DNA of 64,000 nt from Paenibacillus sp. DCT19 (GCF_003268635.1 NZ_CP029639.1:1747501-1811500); one strand, 5' to 3'; shown: positions 1 to 9,614, numbered from the stretch's first letter. Notes: generated by a model from the letters alone, not told the origin. Translations and numbers: made by a program.

Positions 1-2
1 AT

Positions 3-110
3 GGTAGATATTTTTTTTCTATATTTTTGCGAATGGACACAAAAAAATACCGGTCTTACATACGTGTTGACCAAGATGGAATCGTGACCCTAATGCATTA
101 CCAGTATTGA
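3..110 (+). CDS. C-terminal end of an unknown protein (partial, left edge)
   Basis: The frame starting at base 3 is open from the window edge to a TGA at 108-110 and encodes about 35 residues ending in VDQDGIVTLMHYQY. The composition (charged and aromatic residues, a D-Q-D-G turn) is protein-like, and a rho-independent terminator follows about 50 bases later, as expected for the end of a transcription unit. Too little is visible to assign a family. A competing frame (bases 1-87) is also open but has a less protein-like composition. Confidence 0.4.
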   Translation, partial: GRYFFSIFLRMDTKKYRSYIRVDQDGIVTLMHYQY

Positions 111-160
111 AGGTAATCCTGATTCAAATCTTATGGTTTGAACGTTCGTTTTTTTCGGTG

Positions 161-184
161 GTCGGGCGTATCCCGGCTTTTTTT
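161..184 (+). terminator. rho-independent terminator
   Basis: A 6-bp GC-rich stem (GTCGGG / CCCGGC, one G-U pair) with a 5-base loop is followed by seven T residues. It ends the unit coming from the left edge and separates it from the lanthipeptide genes. Confidence 0.7.
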
Positions 185-539
185 GTAGGAGAACATTACA
201 TTAAATTTACTTTTCGTCATCATATGTATGTGAATTTCGCAAAGCACGGGTGGCATGCACTAATCGAATCCAAGGCTGGAACAGATACTAAGCATCTATA
301 TCAATTTAGAGCAGTAATATTTGACTGAGATCTTTCGCGGTCTCGAAGGCTTTGTTCTATTATATGGGGGACGCTTCAGAGAAACTTTCTCATTTTGGTG
401 ATCTCTTGGAACCGTATATAAGAGCAAGTAGAATCACTCCGAGAACTACTAACGAGAATGTTTGAATAAGTTCATTTCACATTTTCAGGTGATAGATAAT
501 TCACATGCAAAAGTAAATTGAGGAAGGTGTATGTAAATT
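185..539 (+). other. leader region upstream of lanB, no convincing gene
   Basis: A gap of about 350 bases ahead of lanB, where a class I precursor (lanA) would normally sit. All three forward frames were read. The only clean small frame with ATG (364-465, 33 residues) has no cysteine and no good ribosome site, so it cannot be a conventional lanthipeptide precursor. No clear -35/-10 pair or riboswitch was recognised. Confidence 0.4.
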
Positions 540-3500
540 ATGAAACATTTATTTGAAGATATAGGATCTTTTATGGTGAGGGTTCCAAGTCTACCGATTA
601 ATTTGTTGGTAGATAACATTAACAATTTAGACAATAAAAAAAATACTTTACCATTGTCTGATTATCCATATTACAAAAAACAATTTGATGAAGCTATATT
701 AGTAGCAAGTCATGATTTATATGAGTTTATGCAACAATATGAAAAAGGGGGTGAAGTGCGAGATACAAATTATTTACTGAATTCTTTATATAAATATTTC
801 AGTAGAAACTGTTCCAGGTGTACTCCGTTTGGTTTGTTTTCTACTGTTGCATTCGGAAATATTAATTCTGAGGAAACTCGATTCCAACTAAGTGGAACAG
901 AAATACAACGAGAACCTTTAGTAGATTCGAATTGGTTATATGAAGTGGTTTTTATGTATGAATCTAGATATTTAAAAGAACTTAGATATACGCCGAATGA
1001 AAGTGTTGCTATTCACAGAAACAAAGCAATTCTATTTGGTTGTACAAAAAACAAAGATGAGGAAAAAATCAATAAAAAAACTGTAAATTATACCAAAGCA
1101 CTTGATATTATTTTTAAAATATCAAATGACTACTTAAGTTATTTTGAAATTGTAGAAAAACTTGAAGAGGCATATCCTAGCATGGATAAGTCTATTTTAC
1201 ATGAATATGTTCAATCTTTAATAAACGAAGAATACTTAATTTCTGATCTTCGTCCACCGTTAACAGTAATAAACCAATTAGATTATTTTATTGCGAGGCT
1301 TAGGCAATATGACATAAACGTAGACACTTTAATTGCTATACAAGAGCAAATTGCAGATTATGCTGATGTAGAAAAAAGTGATAAGATAAGCTGCTTAACG
1401 AATATTTTTAATAGTATGAAAGAAGTGCACTATTCAAAAAACTATTTAACTGTTGATTCTTCTTTTGAATATAAAGAAAATAATTTAAGTAAAAATGATA
1501 TCAAGAAAATAAATGAGATTATTAATATATTTATACAGTTTAATATCAATGAATCCTTTGATAAATTAGACGAGTATAAAAATAAGTTTATAGAAAAGTA
1601 TGGTCTATCTATGTGCGTTCCGCTAACTGAACTGGTGGATCAGGATTTGGGATTAGGTTTTCCTTCTATTCACAATAAAAGTATGAATAACTTAGGAGAA
1701 TACACTAATCCATGGGTTAGATTCTTCGAAAGGAAGTATGTAGAATCTATCAGATTCAACCAAGAAATTGAGATAAAAGACGTAGAAATAAAGAAACTTA
1801 TGTCTGAAGATTTGGATGAAGAATTGTTGCCAAAATCTATGGAGATTTATTTTAATTATACTAAAGAAAATGGAAACGATGTATTTCATCTAAGTAATAT
1901 CTTTGGTTCTACTTTTGCAGGGAAATCATTCGGGAGATTTTCCCATTTAATGAAAAAACCAAATGAGTTTTATGAAAAAATCAATGCAGTATATGATTCC
2001 AATGAAAAATATCAATCTTGTGAATTTACTTTTCTACCAGACAGCTTGTTTTCCGCGAATGTTATTAGAAACATGCATGGTTCTATGTATGAAACTAGTT
2101 TTGGAACAACGAATTCTAAAGATAGTACGTGTAAGTTAAATATAAATGAGATTTTAGTGGGAATTAAAAAAAATAAATTTTATTTAAAATCCTCTACTAA
2201 TAACAAAATTATTATTCCGACCTCGATGAATATGTTTAATCCTCAATTAAAGCCTGAAATATTAAGGTTTATTGATGATATTTCTTCTGATGGGATAAAA
2301 TTTTATAATAAACCATGGCAGTATTTGCTTGAGAAGTTTGCTTATCTTCCAACAATACGATATAAGAATTTCATACTTGAGCAGGAGAAATGGATCTTAA
2401 GAATAGATGATTTAGATTTACCTACCCATTTCAGTTTTGATGAGTTTAAAAGTAAATTGAGAGAACACATAAAAAGCAGAAATATTACTCGTTGGATAAA
2501 TGTTGTAGAAGCTGATCAAAAATTATTGTTAAATCTCGGAGAGGACAGATGTTTGTCAATACTACAAAAAATGCTTTTGAAATCAGAAATTGTTGTAGAA
2601 AAATATAATGTAGAAGTAGAACATCCAGTTAAGCATAATGATAATTCTTATTGTTGTGAACTTGTTATACCCTTAATTTCAGCTTCAGAAGTTGATTCAA
2701 ATAGTGAAGATTTTGAGATTAATGAGAATCATGGTATTAATCGAATTAAAGAACCGTTAGATGAATGGCTTTACTTTAAAATTTATGGAGTTGGAGAAAA
2801 TATAGATTATTTATTAGGTGAAGCTTTGTTCGATCCCTTGCAACAATTACTTGAAAATAAAGAAATAGACAGCTATTTCTTTATTCAATATAAAGATCCA
2901 AATTTACATTTACGACTGAGAATAAAAGCTGATTATAATAGGCTGTTGCTAGTTCAACCCAAGCTTTTAAACATTTTTAGCCAACTGATTAAAGATTCTA
3001 TTATATCTAAATATAGTATCGACTGTTACGAGTTGGAATTAGAAAGATATGGTGGACATGATTTGATGAATTATGCACACGAGGTATTTTATAAAGATAG
3101 CTTAGCAATTCAATCAATTATTTTCGAAAAAAACAACAATAATATAAAAGTATCGGATGAACTCTTAGCTGTAATAAGCATATTCTTTCATGTGAAGAAA
3201 TTTGGATTGAATTTAGAGGAGATATTTATTTTTCTTAATTGTCAAAAACATATCAAGCTCGATCAACAAGAGCAAGATGAATTCAAAAAAAATAAGAATA
3301 CTTATCTTGATTTTGTAATAAAATTTTTATCCGAAGAGAAGTTAACTCCAGAAATTGAATTAATTTTTAGAAAACTATTTATAAAAAATACATCGATGGA
3401 AACATATTTAACAAGAATAAACGAATTTTATCCGGAAAGTAAAAATGTTAAATTTAGTATTCTTGATAGTTTATTGCACATGCATATGAATAGATTGTTT

Positions 3501-3620
3501 GGGCCGAATGTTGATTTTGAGAGAAGAATGAGAACTTTATCAAGACATATATTTTATAGCGTCTATCATAGAAACAAAAAAACAGGAATATTGGAAGGTA
3601 AAATGAATGCAGAAATTTAA
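540..3620 (+). CDS. lanB: class I lanthipeptide dehydratase LanB
   Basis: 1026 residues, the usual size of full-length LanB. The N-terminus FMVRVPSLPINLL matches the start of the lantibiotic dehydratase N-terminal domain (about residues 1-720, glutamylation). From about residue 740 a SpaB_C-type elimination domain is visible (DEWLYFKIYG, then YKDPNLHLRLR). LanB glutamylates Ser/Thr of the precursor using Glu-tRNA and eliminates glutamate to give Dha/Dhb. ATG at 540 follows AGGAAGG with a rather long 12-base spacer. The gene overlaps the exporter by 14 bases and is much more AT-rich than the 20-43 kb region, consistent with horizontal acquisition. Both LanB halves sit in one polypeptide, unlike split thiopeptide or type II systems. 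Confidence 0.93.
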   Translation: MKHLFEDIGSFMVRVPSLPINLLVDNINNLDNKKNTLPLSDYPYYKKQFDEAILVASHDLYEFMQQYEKGGEVRDTNYLLNSLYKYFSRNCSRCTPFGLFSTVAFGNINSEETRFQLSGTEIQREPLVDSNWLYEVVFMYESRYLKELRYTPNESVAIHRNKAILFGCTKNKDEEKINKKTVNYTKALDIIFKISNDYLSYFEIVEKLEEAYPSMDKSILHEYVQSLINEEYLISDLRPPLTVINQLDYFIARLRQYDINVDTLIAIQEQIADYADVEKSDKISCLTNIFNSMKEVHYSKNYLTVDSSFEYKENNLSKNDIKKINEIINIFIQFNINESFDKLDEYKNKFIEKYGLSMCVPLTELVDQDLGLGFPSIHNKSMNNLGEYTNPWVRFFERKYVESIRFNQEIEIKDVEIKKLMSEDLDEELLPKSMEIYFNYTKENGNDVFHLSNIFGSTFAGKSFGRFSHLMKKPNEFYEKINAVYDSNEKYQSCEFTFLPDSLFSANVIRNMHGSMYETSFGTTNSKDSTCKLNINEILVGIKKNKFYLKSSTNNKIIIPTSMNMFNPQLKPEILRFIDDISSDGIKFYNKPWQYLLEKFAYLPTIRYKNFILEQEKWILRIDDLDLPTHFSFDEFKSKLREHIKSRNITRWINVVEADQKLLLNLGEDRCLSILQKMLLKSEIVVEKYNVEVEHPVKHNDNSYCCELVIPLISASEVDSNSEDFEINENHGINRIKEPLDEWLYFKIYGVGENIDYLLGEALFDPLQQLLENKEIDSYFFIQYKDPNLHLRLRIKADYNRLLLVQPKLLNIFSQLIKDSIISKYSIDCYELELERYGGHDLMNYAHEVFYKDSLAIQSIIFEKNNNNIKVSDELLAVISIFFHVKKFGLNLEEIFIFLNCQKHIKLDQQEQDEFKKNKNTYLDFVIKFLSEEKLTPEIELIFRKLFIKNTSMETYLTRINEFYPESKNVKFSILDSLLHMHMNRLFGPNVDFERRMRTLSRHIFYSVYHRNKKTGILEGKMNAEI

Positions 3621-5415
3621 ATTATTAACTATTTCAGAGATGAGGGAATTATTTTCTTCTCTTAAAGTGATACCAGAAGCTATTAGAATCTTTTTTCAAG
3701 CTAATAAAACGGTATTTATAGTTAGTATAATATTAAATATTATTGCGGGTATTGTTCCTGTAGTTTCTGTAAACGTTTTCGGTATTTTGATTAATACAGT
3801 TTCCAGTATGGATTTTAATAATTCATTGAAAATTCTGGCAGTATATATTGGAATTAGTTTCTTATTAGATGCAATTCTAAGTTTGAAAAATTACCTATTT
3901 GCAAAGTATCAATATTTGTTGGATTTTGAATTGCTTAACCGGTTGATGGATAAGTGTTCGAGTATGTCTTTAGAGGAATTTGAAAATTCTAAAGTACAGG
4001 ATCAATTACAACATATTCAACAACAAATCGGCTTTAGACCCTATAGTATCTTCACTTCAATATTGGCAATGATAACTGCAATTACGACCATACTTTCATC
4101 TATTTTTATGGTAATAATATGGCAACCTTTATCGGTATTACTTATTGTTACACCCGTATTGTTTTTTTCAATATTTAATTTATCAATAAATAAAAGAGAG
4201 TTTCAAACTGAAGAAAGGAACGCAAAAAAAGCTAGAAGTATATGGTATTATGAATTTTTGCTTACTAAGGATCAGTCATTCAAGGAAGTTAAGACTTTTA
4301 ATTTAGCCAAGCATATTATAAATAGGCACAATGATTTAAAGAAAAGTGTAATTAATGAAAACTTGTATAATTCCAAAATTCGTTTAATCATTTCAACTGT
4401 ATTTGATTTTGTTAATCAAATATGTATGGCAGCACTTATGGTATTAATAATAATAACAGTTGTTAGTGGGAAGCTCTTAATAGGTAGTGCAGTTGCGCTT
4501 CTTAGGGTTATAGGTATGGTATTTGATAACTTTAACAATATAATGAATATTATTTACAGCATAAATCAAAATAGCTTGTACATGTCTAAATTGATAGATT
4601 TTTTAAGCGAAAATAAAATAAAATCAAAGAATGTAGAAAATCATAAACTTACTCATATAACTGAGATACAATTAAATAATCTTAATTTCAGCTACCCTAA
4701 TGCTAATAAAGAAGCTCTGGAAAACATAAATTTGAAAATTAAGAAAGGCGAGAGGATTGCTTTTTTTGGAAGAAATGGGTCTGGTAAAAGCACATTAGTA
4801 AAATTATTAATGGGATATTATTTAGTTGATGATGACATGATTAAGATTAATGGAGTGTCACTAAACAATATTGACATTGAAAGTTTGCATAAGTCAACAG
4901 GTATATTATTTCAGGATTATTGTAAGTTTGAACTTCCTGTTAGAGATAATGTTGGGTTCGGAAATATTGAAAAAATTGAAAATGATTCTCAAATAATGAA
5001 ATCTCTTAAAAAGGCTGATATTGATTTTCTTTCCTCCGACTTAGATCAGCAATTAGGAAAATGGTTCTCAGATGGAATTCAACTTTCTGGAGGACAGTGG
5101 CAAAGAGTTGCACTAGCGCGATGTTTTTTAAGAGAAGCTCAATTGTATATTTTGGATGAGCCTGACGCAGCGCTTGACAAAATAGGCGAGAAAAAGATTA
5201 TGAACACATTTTTTGAATTAACAAAGAATAATATAGGTATATTTATTTCACACAAAATTGCACATGTCATGTTAGCCGATAAAATAGTTTATTTGGATGA
5301 AGGGAGAATAGTGGCAGAAGGCACACACGAAGAATTATTGGAACTTTGTCCTTCTTATAAAGAAATATATAATTTAGAGTTTAATATCATGCCAAGTGGA
5401 GGGGAATATGCATAA
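3607..5415 (+). CDS. lanT: lanthipeptide ABC exporter LanT (no peptidase domain)
   Basis: 602-residue half-transporter: about six membrane segments in residues 30-330, then a nucleotide-binding domain with Walker A GRNGSGKST (about 388-396), signature LSGGQ (about 492) and Walker B LYILDEPDAALD (about 515). It exports the modified peptide. There is no N-terminal C39 cysteine-peptidase domain, so leader removal would need a separate LanP or host protease; none is in the window. The start overlaps lanB, with GGAAGG nine bases ahead of ATG. The position between LanB and LanC supports LanT over a generic multidrug exporter. Confidence 0.9.
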   Translation: MQKFKLLTISEMRELFSSLKVIPEAIRIFFQANKTVFIVSIILNIIAGIVPVVSVNVFGILINTVSSMDFNNSLKILAVYIGISFLLDAILSLKNYLFAKYQYLLDFELLNRLMDKCSSMSLEEFENSKVQDQLQHIQQQIGFRPYSIFTSILAMITAITTILSSIFMVIIWQPLSVLLIVTPVLFFSIFNLSINKREFQTEERNAKKARSIWYYEFLLTKDQSFKEVKTFNLAKHIINRHNDLKKSVINENLYNSKIRLIISTVFDFVNQICMAALMVLIIITVVSGKLLIGSAVALLRVIGMVFDNFNNIMNIIYSINQNSLYMSKLIDFLSENKIKSKNVENHKLTHITEIQLNNLNFSYPNANKEALENINLKIKKGERIAFFGRNGSGKSTLVKLLMGYYLVDDDMIKINGVSLNNIDIESLHKSTGILFQDYCKFELPVRDNVGFGNIEKIENDSQIMKSLKKADIDFLSSDLDQQLGKWFSDGIQLSGGQWQRVALARCFLREAQLYILDEPDAALDKIGEKKIMNTFFELTKNNIGIFISHKIAHVMLADKIVYLDEGRIVAEGTHEELLELCPSYKEIYNLEFNIMPSGGEYA

Positions 5416-6679
5416 ATTGGATCAGAAAAAGGATGTAATAGACAATTTAATAACGAATTTAGCGAAAAAAATGTCAAATGTAGAGTATGTTCAAAGCATA
5501 TTAGACTCTAAGACAATAGAATACAAAAGTACCTCAGTTGCAGTTTCATATCCAGCTTTATGTATTTTGTTCTCAGAGCTCGAATTAAATTTTCCAAACT
5601 GTGACTTTGATACAGTTGCCCATAAATATTTAGAGATAGTGAATTATTACCTTGAGAAAAACAATACATCGGATATTTCTCTATTCGATGGGTTATGTGG
5701 AGTGGGTTTTGCAGCACATTGTATGTCTAATAATGGTGAGCGCTATCAATCGTTTATTGAAAATCTGAACAAATATATTGTCAGTATAGCCGACAGAAAT
5801 ATTTCGGAGTATAAAAGGATACCTTTTAACGAATTTTCATATGATATTATGTATGGATTGGCTGGTACAGCTAATTATTTGATGAATTTCAAATCTGAAA
5901 CTCAAGTGAAAGATACATTGATGTCTATTTTGCAGTATTTAACAAATATTTGTAAAATAGATGAAAGTGGAATTCCAAAATTTGCGATAAGGTCTGATCA
6001 CAGTCAACTGTTTCATTTAGCAAATGATCCTAAGGTTATGTATGTAAATTTGGGAGTATCACATGGGATACCTGGAGTGCTTTTGGTGCTATCAAAGTCA
6101 TATGAATCAGGAGTATATTTTGAGGAACAGCTTGAGGCAATAAAGTGTTTATCTAATTATATTTCTAAAAGTTTTGTTAATAAGGGTGATGATTTTTTTT
6201 GGGAAACTCAAAGATTAATAGGCACAGATGGTGTTAAAGCGTTACAGTCTAGAGATGCCTGGTGCTATGGAACTCCAGGAGTTGCATATTCGTTGTTGAT
6301 TGCTTCAAGGATATTAAATGACAATAAAATGCGTAATTTGGCAATACACAGTATGAAATTGTCTCTAAAGAGATTGCGTGAAGTGGTATCTCCTACATTT
6401 TGTCATGGTATTTCAGGAATATGTTCTTTAACCAGGAAATTTTATGAATATACTGGTGATATATATTTTCAAGAATTGTACATGGAAATGTTCGAGAATA
6501 TACTAAATGTATACAGTGATAAAAACCCACTCGGTTTTAAAGATACGGAATTTGAGAAAGGCAAATTAGTCGATAAAGATGAAATAGGACTCTTAAATGG
6601 GACTAGTGGGGTAATTTTAACTCTCTTATCATGTTATAGACCCGTTAAAACTCAATGGGATTCTATTTTTTTGCTATAA
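5408..6679 (+). CDS. lanC: lanthipeptide cyclase LanC
   Basis: About 424 residues. Zinc ligands of the LanC family are present: Cys286 in the CYGTPG motif and Cys332-His333 in the CHGISG motif, with further GxxG-type barrel motifs (SHGIPG, LLNGTSG). It joins Cys thiols to Dha/Dhb to form lanthionine rings. ATG 5408 is preferred because GGAGG (5398-5402) lies five bases upstream; a GTG at 5396 in the same frame would lie inside that site. It overlaps the end of lanT by 8 bases, so translation is probably coupled. It ends the biosynthetic operon. Confidence 0.92.
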   Translation: MHKLDQKKDVIDNLITNLAKKMSNVEYVQSILDSKTIEYKSTSVAVSYPALCILFSELELNFPNCDFDTVAHKYLEIVNYYLEKNNTSDISLFDGLCGVGFAAHCMSNNGERYQSFIENLNKYIVSIADRNISEYKRIPFNEFSYDIMYGLAGTANYLMNFKSETQVKDTLMSILQYLTNICKIDESGIPKFAIRSDHSQLFHLANDPKVMYVNLGVSHGIPGVLLVLSKSYESGVYFEEQLEAIKCLSNYISKSFVNKGDDFFWETQRLIGTDGVKALQSRDAWCYGTPGVAYSLLIASRILNDNKMRNLAIHSMKLSLKRLREVVSPTFCHGISGICSLTRKFYEYTGDIYFQELYMEMFENILNVYSDKNPLGFKDTEFEKGKLVDKDEIGLLNGTSGVILTLLSCYRPVKTQWDSIFLL

Positions 6680-6765
6680 TAGTATTTTTGGTATAATTAA
6701 ATTTACAACTTATGCTGCCTCTCCTCATCAAAATATTAAAATAATGGAATAAGATCATGCAACAA

Positions 6766-6806
6766 ACAACCCACCCTAAGATGAAAGCTATCTAAGGCTG
6801 GGTTGT
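6766..6806 (+). terminator. probable terminator after lanC
   Basis: A perfect 8-bp stem ACAACCCA / TGGGTTGT encloses a 25-base loop with further partial pairing, followed by a short T-rich stretch. The poly-T tract is weak. It separates lanC from the two-component genes. Confidence 0.55.
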
Positions 6807-6968
6807 TTCGTAAATACAAGAACGGTTTGTAATTCTTCGTATTGAATAGTAGTGGTACATTCGTATACATATTAACATTAAGGAAAGTTGTTAGTTACTC
6901 TAACATCTGAAAACTAGTAAGTTAGCTAGCTATGCTTAGTTTGACAGAAAGAAGGGGGAAGAATCCTC

Positions 6969-7667
6969 ATGACCAATAGAATTCTCATCATAGATGATGA
7001 TATTGAATTGTGCTCATTAGTAAAAAAATGCGTATCGCAAGTAAACCTGGAAACCGATGTGGCATATAACGGACAATCAGGAATGCTACAAGTGATCAAT
7101 GAAAAAGATACTTATTCGCTAATTATTTTAGATGTGATGTTACCGAAAATGGACGGTTTTCAAGTATTATCTGAAATAAGAAAGTACAGTAATGTACCCG
7201 TACTTATGCTGACGGCTAAAGGAAGTGAGCCAGATAAGGTAACAGGTCTTAGCCTTGGAGCAGATGACTATTTAACAAAACCGTTCAGTATTAATGAACT
7301 TATCGCTAGAATACAATCTTTGATTAGAAGATATACCACGTTTAATCCTGGAGATTCCGTAAGCATTCTTACCTTTAAAAGGATGGTTATTGATAAAGAA
7401 ATAAGAACTGTTCAAGTTGAGGGCAAGCTAATAGATCTAACAGGCAAAGAGTTTGATTTATTAGTATTATTAGCTTCTAATAAGGGGCGTGTGTTTACGA
7501 AGAAACAAATCTATACACAAGTTTGGAAAGATGATTATGCTTATGATGACAATAATATTATGTCTTTTATAAGCAAGTTGAGGAAGAAAGTAGAGCCTAA
7601 TTCAGAACAGCCATTTTATATTTTAACGGTACACGGAGTAGGTTATCGTTTTAATAAGGAGGCTTAA
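6969..7667 (+). CDS. OmpR/PhoB-family response regulator (lanthipeptide locus)
   Basis: 232 residues. The receiver domain has the acidic pocket (Asp9-11), phospho-acceptor Asp55 in LDVMLPKMDG and the LTKPF lysine. The C-terminal half is a winged-helix DNA-binding domain ending in LTVHGVGYRF. It is translated from ATG 6969 after AAGGGGG and is followed after two bases by the kinase gene. Its position between lanBTC and lanFEG suggests a LanR role: it most likely controls the immunity genes through the CAAG repeats at 8616-8652. Confidence 0.9.
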   Translation: MTNRILIIDDDIELCSLVKKCVSQVNLETDVAYNGQSGMLQVINEKDTYSLIILDVMLPKMDGFQVLSEIRKYSNVPVLMLTAKGSEPDKVTGLSLGADDYLTKPFSINELIARIQSLIRRYTTFNPGDSVSILTFKRMVIDKEIRTVQVEGKLIDLTGKEFDLLVLLASNKGRVFTKKQIYTQVWKDDYAYDDNNIMSFISKLRKKVEPNSEQPFYILTVHGVGYRFNKEA

Positions 7668-7669
7668 TT

Positions 7670-8593
7670 ATGGATTGGATTTATATTCTACTTTTGGTTC
7701 TAGTTTTTTGTCTTGTTGTTATCATTTATTTGGGAACGAAACTATTAACAATTTCTGAACAACTCATAATTATTGAAGATTCTTTACTGGATATTAAAAA
7801 AGGAAATTGGAATCGTCGTATTTTGGTAAATGAAAATGATATGACTAAAAGAATTTGTTACTCCATAAATGATATGGCAATGAATAGTCAGGCTCAACTC
7901 ATACAGTTAAAGCAATCTGAACAGGTTTATAAGCGACTTATGACGAGCTTATCTCATGATGTAAGAACACCTTTGACTTCTTTAGTTGGCTATTTAGAAG
8001 CAATTCAACAAAAGTTTGTTACAGGCAAAGAAAAAGAAGAATATCTTGAAATCGCTTTAAACAAAGCACATCATTTGAAGGGTTTTGTTGAAGCTTTATT
8101 TGATTGGGTCAAACTTGACGCAAAAGAGCAAGTTTTTAAACTTGAACAACAGGATATAAACGAATTTACTCGTGATATATTAGTGAATTGGATATCAACT
8201 TTTGAGGAAGAAAATTTAAAATATAGTATTGATATTTCTGAAGAAGAATGTTTTATCCAATTAGATCCAAATGCTTATACAAGAATTATAAATAATTTAA
8301 TTCAGAATGTTATTGAACATAGTGGGGGAACCAGTATTGATCTACAAATAAGTGAAAATGAACAAAGCGTTATGATCCAGATTAGTGATAATGGGAAAGG
8401 GATCTCTCCTCATGACCTGCCACACATATTTGACAGACTGTATCAAAGTGACGAATCTCGTTCGACTAACGGAAATGGTTTAGGGCTTGCTATTGCGCGA
8501 GAACTTGTTCTTTTGCATAAAGGAACAATCCATACTCAAAATCAATTGTCTGGTGGTACAACATTTATAGTAAATCTTCCGAAAGCTCTTTAA
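7670..8593 (+). CDS. small sensor histidine kinase with one membrane segment
   Basis: 307 residues. A single N-terminal membrane helix (about 3-24) is followed by a linker, the HisKA box with His96 in SLSHDVRTPLTS, then the ATPase domain (N box NNLIQNVIEHSGG, DNGKG, NGNGLGLAIA). It lacks any extracellular sensing domain, so it may sense in the membrane or through the ABC transporter downstream. It pairs with the preceding response regulator (2-base gap). The stop codon lies inside a terminator hairpin. Confidence 0.9.
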   Translation: MDWIYILLLVLVFCLVVIIYLGTKLLTISEQLIIIEDSLLDIKKGNWNRRILVNENDMTKRICYSINDMAMNSQAQLIQLKQSEQVYKRLMTSLSHDVRTPLTSLVGYLEAIQQKFVTGKEKEEYLEIALNKAHHLKGFVEALFDWVKLDAKEQVFKLEQQDINEFTRDILVNWISTFEEENLKYSIDISEEECFIQLDPNAYTRIINNLIQNVIEHSGGTSIDLQISENEQSVMIQISDNGKGISPHDLPHIFDRLYQSDESRSTNGNGLGLAIARELVLLHKGTIHTQNQLSGGTTFIVNLPKAL

Positions 8594-8610
8594 TTATTGA
8601 GGGCTTTTTT
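8582..8610 (+). terminator. rho-independent terminator overlapping the kinase stop codon
   Basis: An 8-bp stem AAAGCTCT / AGGGCTTT (one G-U pair) with a 10-base loop leads into a T run. It splits the regulator genes from the immunity transporter genes and implies that the latter have their own promoter. Confidence 0.75.
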
Positions 8611-8615
8611 ATTAT

Positions 8616-8652
8616 CAAGAAACAAACAAGATTTCAGCAAGGTTTTGGCAAG
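8616..8652 (+). promoter_or_regulatory. four tandem CAAG boxes, 11-bp period (putative response-regulator operator)
   Basis: CAAG occurs at 8616, 8627, 8638 and 8649, exactly 11 bp apart, so all four lie on one DNA face. OmpR-family regulators of lantibiotic loci such as SpaR and NisR bind short direct repeats at this spacing. Candidate -10 elements follow (TAAACT 8663-8668 or TTTAAT 8668-8673), then GGAGGG and the ATG of the ABC gene. The function is inferred; the periodicity is directly visible. Confidence 0.6.
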
Positions 8653-8690
8653 TTTTGTTTGATAAACTTTAATTAAAAGGAGGGATCCGT

Positions 8691-9614
8691 ATGACAGAAT
8701 ATATCATAGAAACTAAACGACTTACTAAAAACTATAGGGATCAGAAAGCTGTAAATAATGTGAATATGCATGTGAAAAAAGGACGTATTTACGGTTTACT
8801 CGGTCGTAATGGTGCTGGTAAAACGACAATTATGAAAATGATTTTAGGGTTAACGTCTACCTCTTCTGGTGAGGTAGATGTATTTGGTAAGAATATTAAA
8901 GGTAGAGAAAAGCAGGTATATCCCAGAATTGGAGCGATTATTGAAACCCCTGGATTTTATCCAAACTTAACTGGAACAGAAAATTTGAATATTTTTGCAA
9001 AATTACGTGGTACAGCTGCTCCTAATGCTGTGAAGAACGCATTGGAAGTCGTAGGATTACCATATAAAGATAAGAAGCTGTTCGCTGAGTATTCCCTCGG
9101 CATGAAGCAGCGTCTGGGTATTGCTAACGCTATTTTGCATGACCCAGAACTATTGATTTTGGATGAACCCACAAACGGTCTTGATCCTATCGGTATTGCA
9201 GAAGTTAGAGATTTTATTAAGAAGTTGAGCGTTGAACGTGGAAAAACGATTCTTATTTCTAGCCATATTCTTTCAGAAATTTCATTACTTGTGGATGATA
9301 TTGGAATTATCGACAATGGTATTCTGTTGGAAGAAACCAGTATGGATGAACTTAAACGAAAAAATGGCAAGTACATTCTGCTTCAAGTTTCTGATGCTGC
9401 TAAAGCTAGCTTGATTTTGGAGCGTCAATTCGATTTGAAAAATTATTCTGTGCAAGACGATCATACGTTGCAAATCTACGATAATTCTCTGGATATGGCT
9501 TCTGTTAATAAGGCTCTTATAATGGGAGATGTGTCGGTTATTAGTTCCCAGCTCTGTAATGATACTTTAGAGGACTACTTTAAGAAAATTACGGGAGGAG
9601 ATGGCATTGCTTAA
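8691..9614 (+). CDS. lanF: lantibiotic-immunity-type ABC ATPase (LanF)
   Basis: 307 residues. The nucleotide-binding domain has Walker A GRNGAGKTT (38-46), a degenerate signature SLGMKQRLGIA as is common in this subfamily, and Walker B LLILDEPTNGLD. The C-terminal extension of about 80 residues is typical of BcrA/LanF/NatA-type ATPases. It powers the two following ABC-2 permeases, which would expel the peptide from the membrane. ATG 8691 follows GGAGGG. Confidence 0.87.
   Translation: MTEYIIETKRLTKNYRDQKAVNNVNMHVKKGRIYGLLGRNGAGKTTIMKMILGLTSTSSGEVDVFGKNIKGREKQVYPRIGAIIETPGFYPNLTGTENLNIFAKLRGTAAPNAVKNALEVVGLPYKDKKLFAEYSLGMKQRLGIANAILHDPELLILDEPTNGLDPIGIAEVRDFIKKLSVERGKTILISSHILSEISLLVDDIGIIDNGILLEETSMDELKRKNGKYILLQVSDAAKASLILERQFDLKNYSVQDDHTLQIYDNSLDMASVNKALIMGDVSVISSQLCNDTLEDYFKKITGGDGIA

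Noticed and set aside
107..328. 73-residue frame before lanB, possible lantibiotic precursor
   Set aside because: It starts inside the tail of the partial gene, runs through a clear terminator hairpin, has no cysteine and no ribosome site.
364..465. 33-residue frame ending ITPRTTNENV as a LanA candidate
   Set aside because: No cysteine, no leader motif, and the nearest ribosome-like site is about 14 bases away.
8957..9376. 139-residue minus-strand frame inside lanF
   Set aside because: Lies wholly opposite an unmistakable ABC ATPase and has a composition typical of an antisense shadow.
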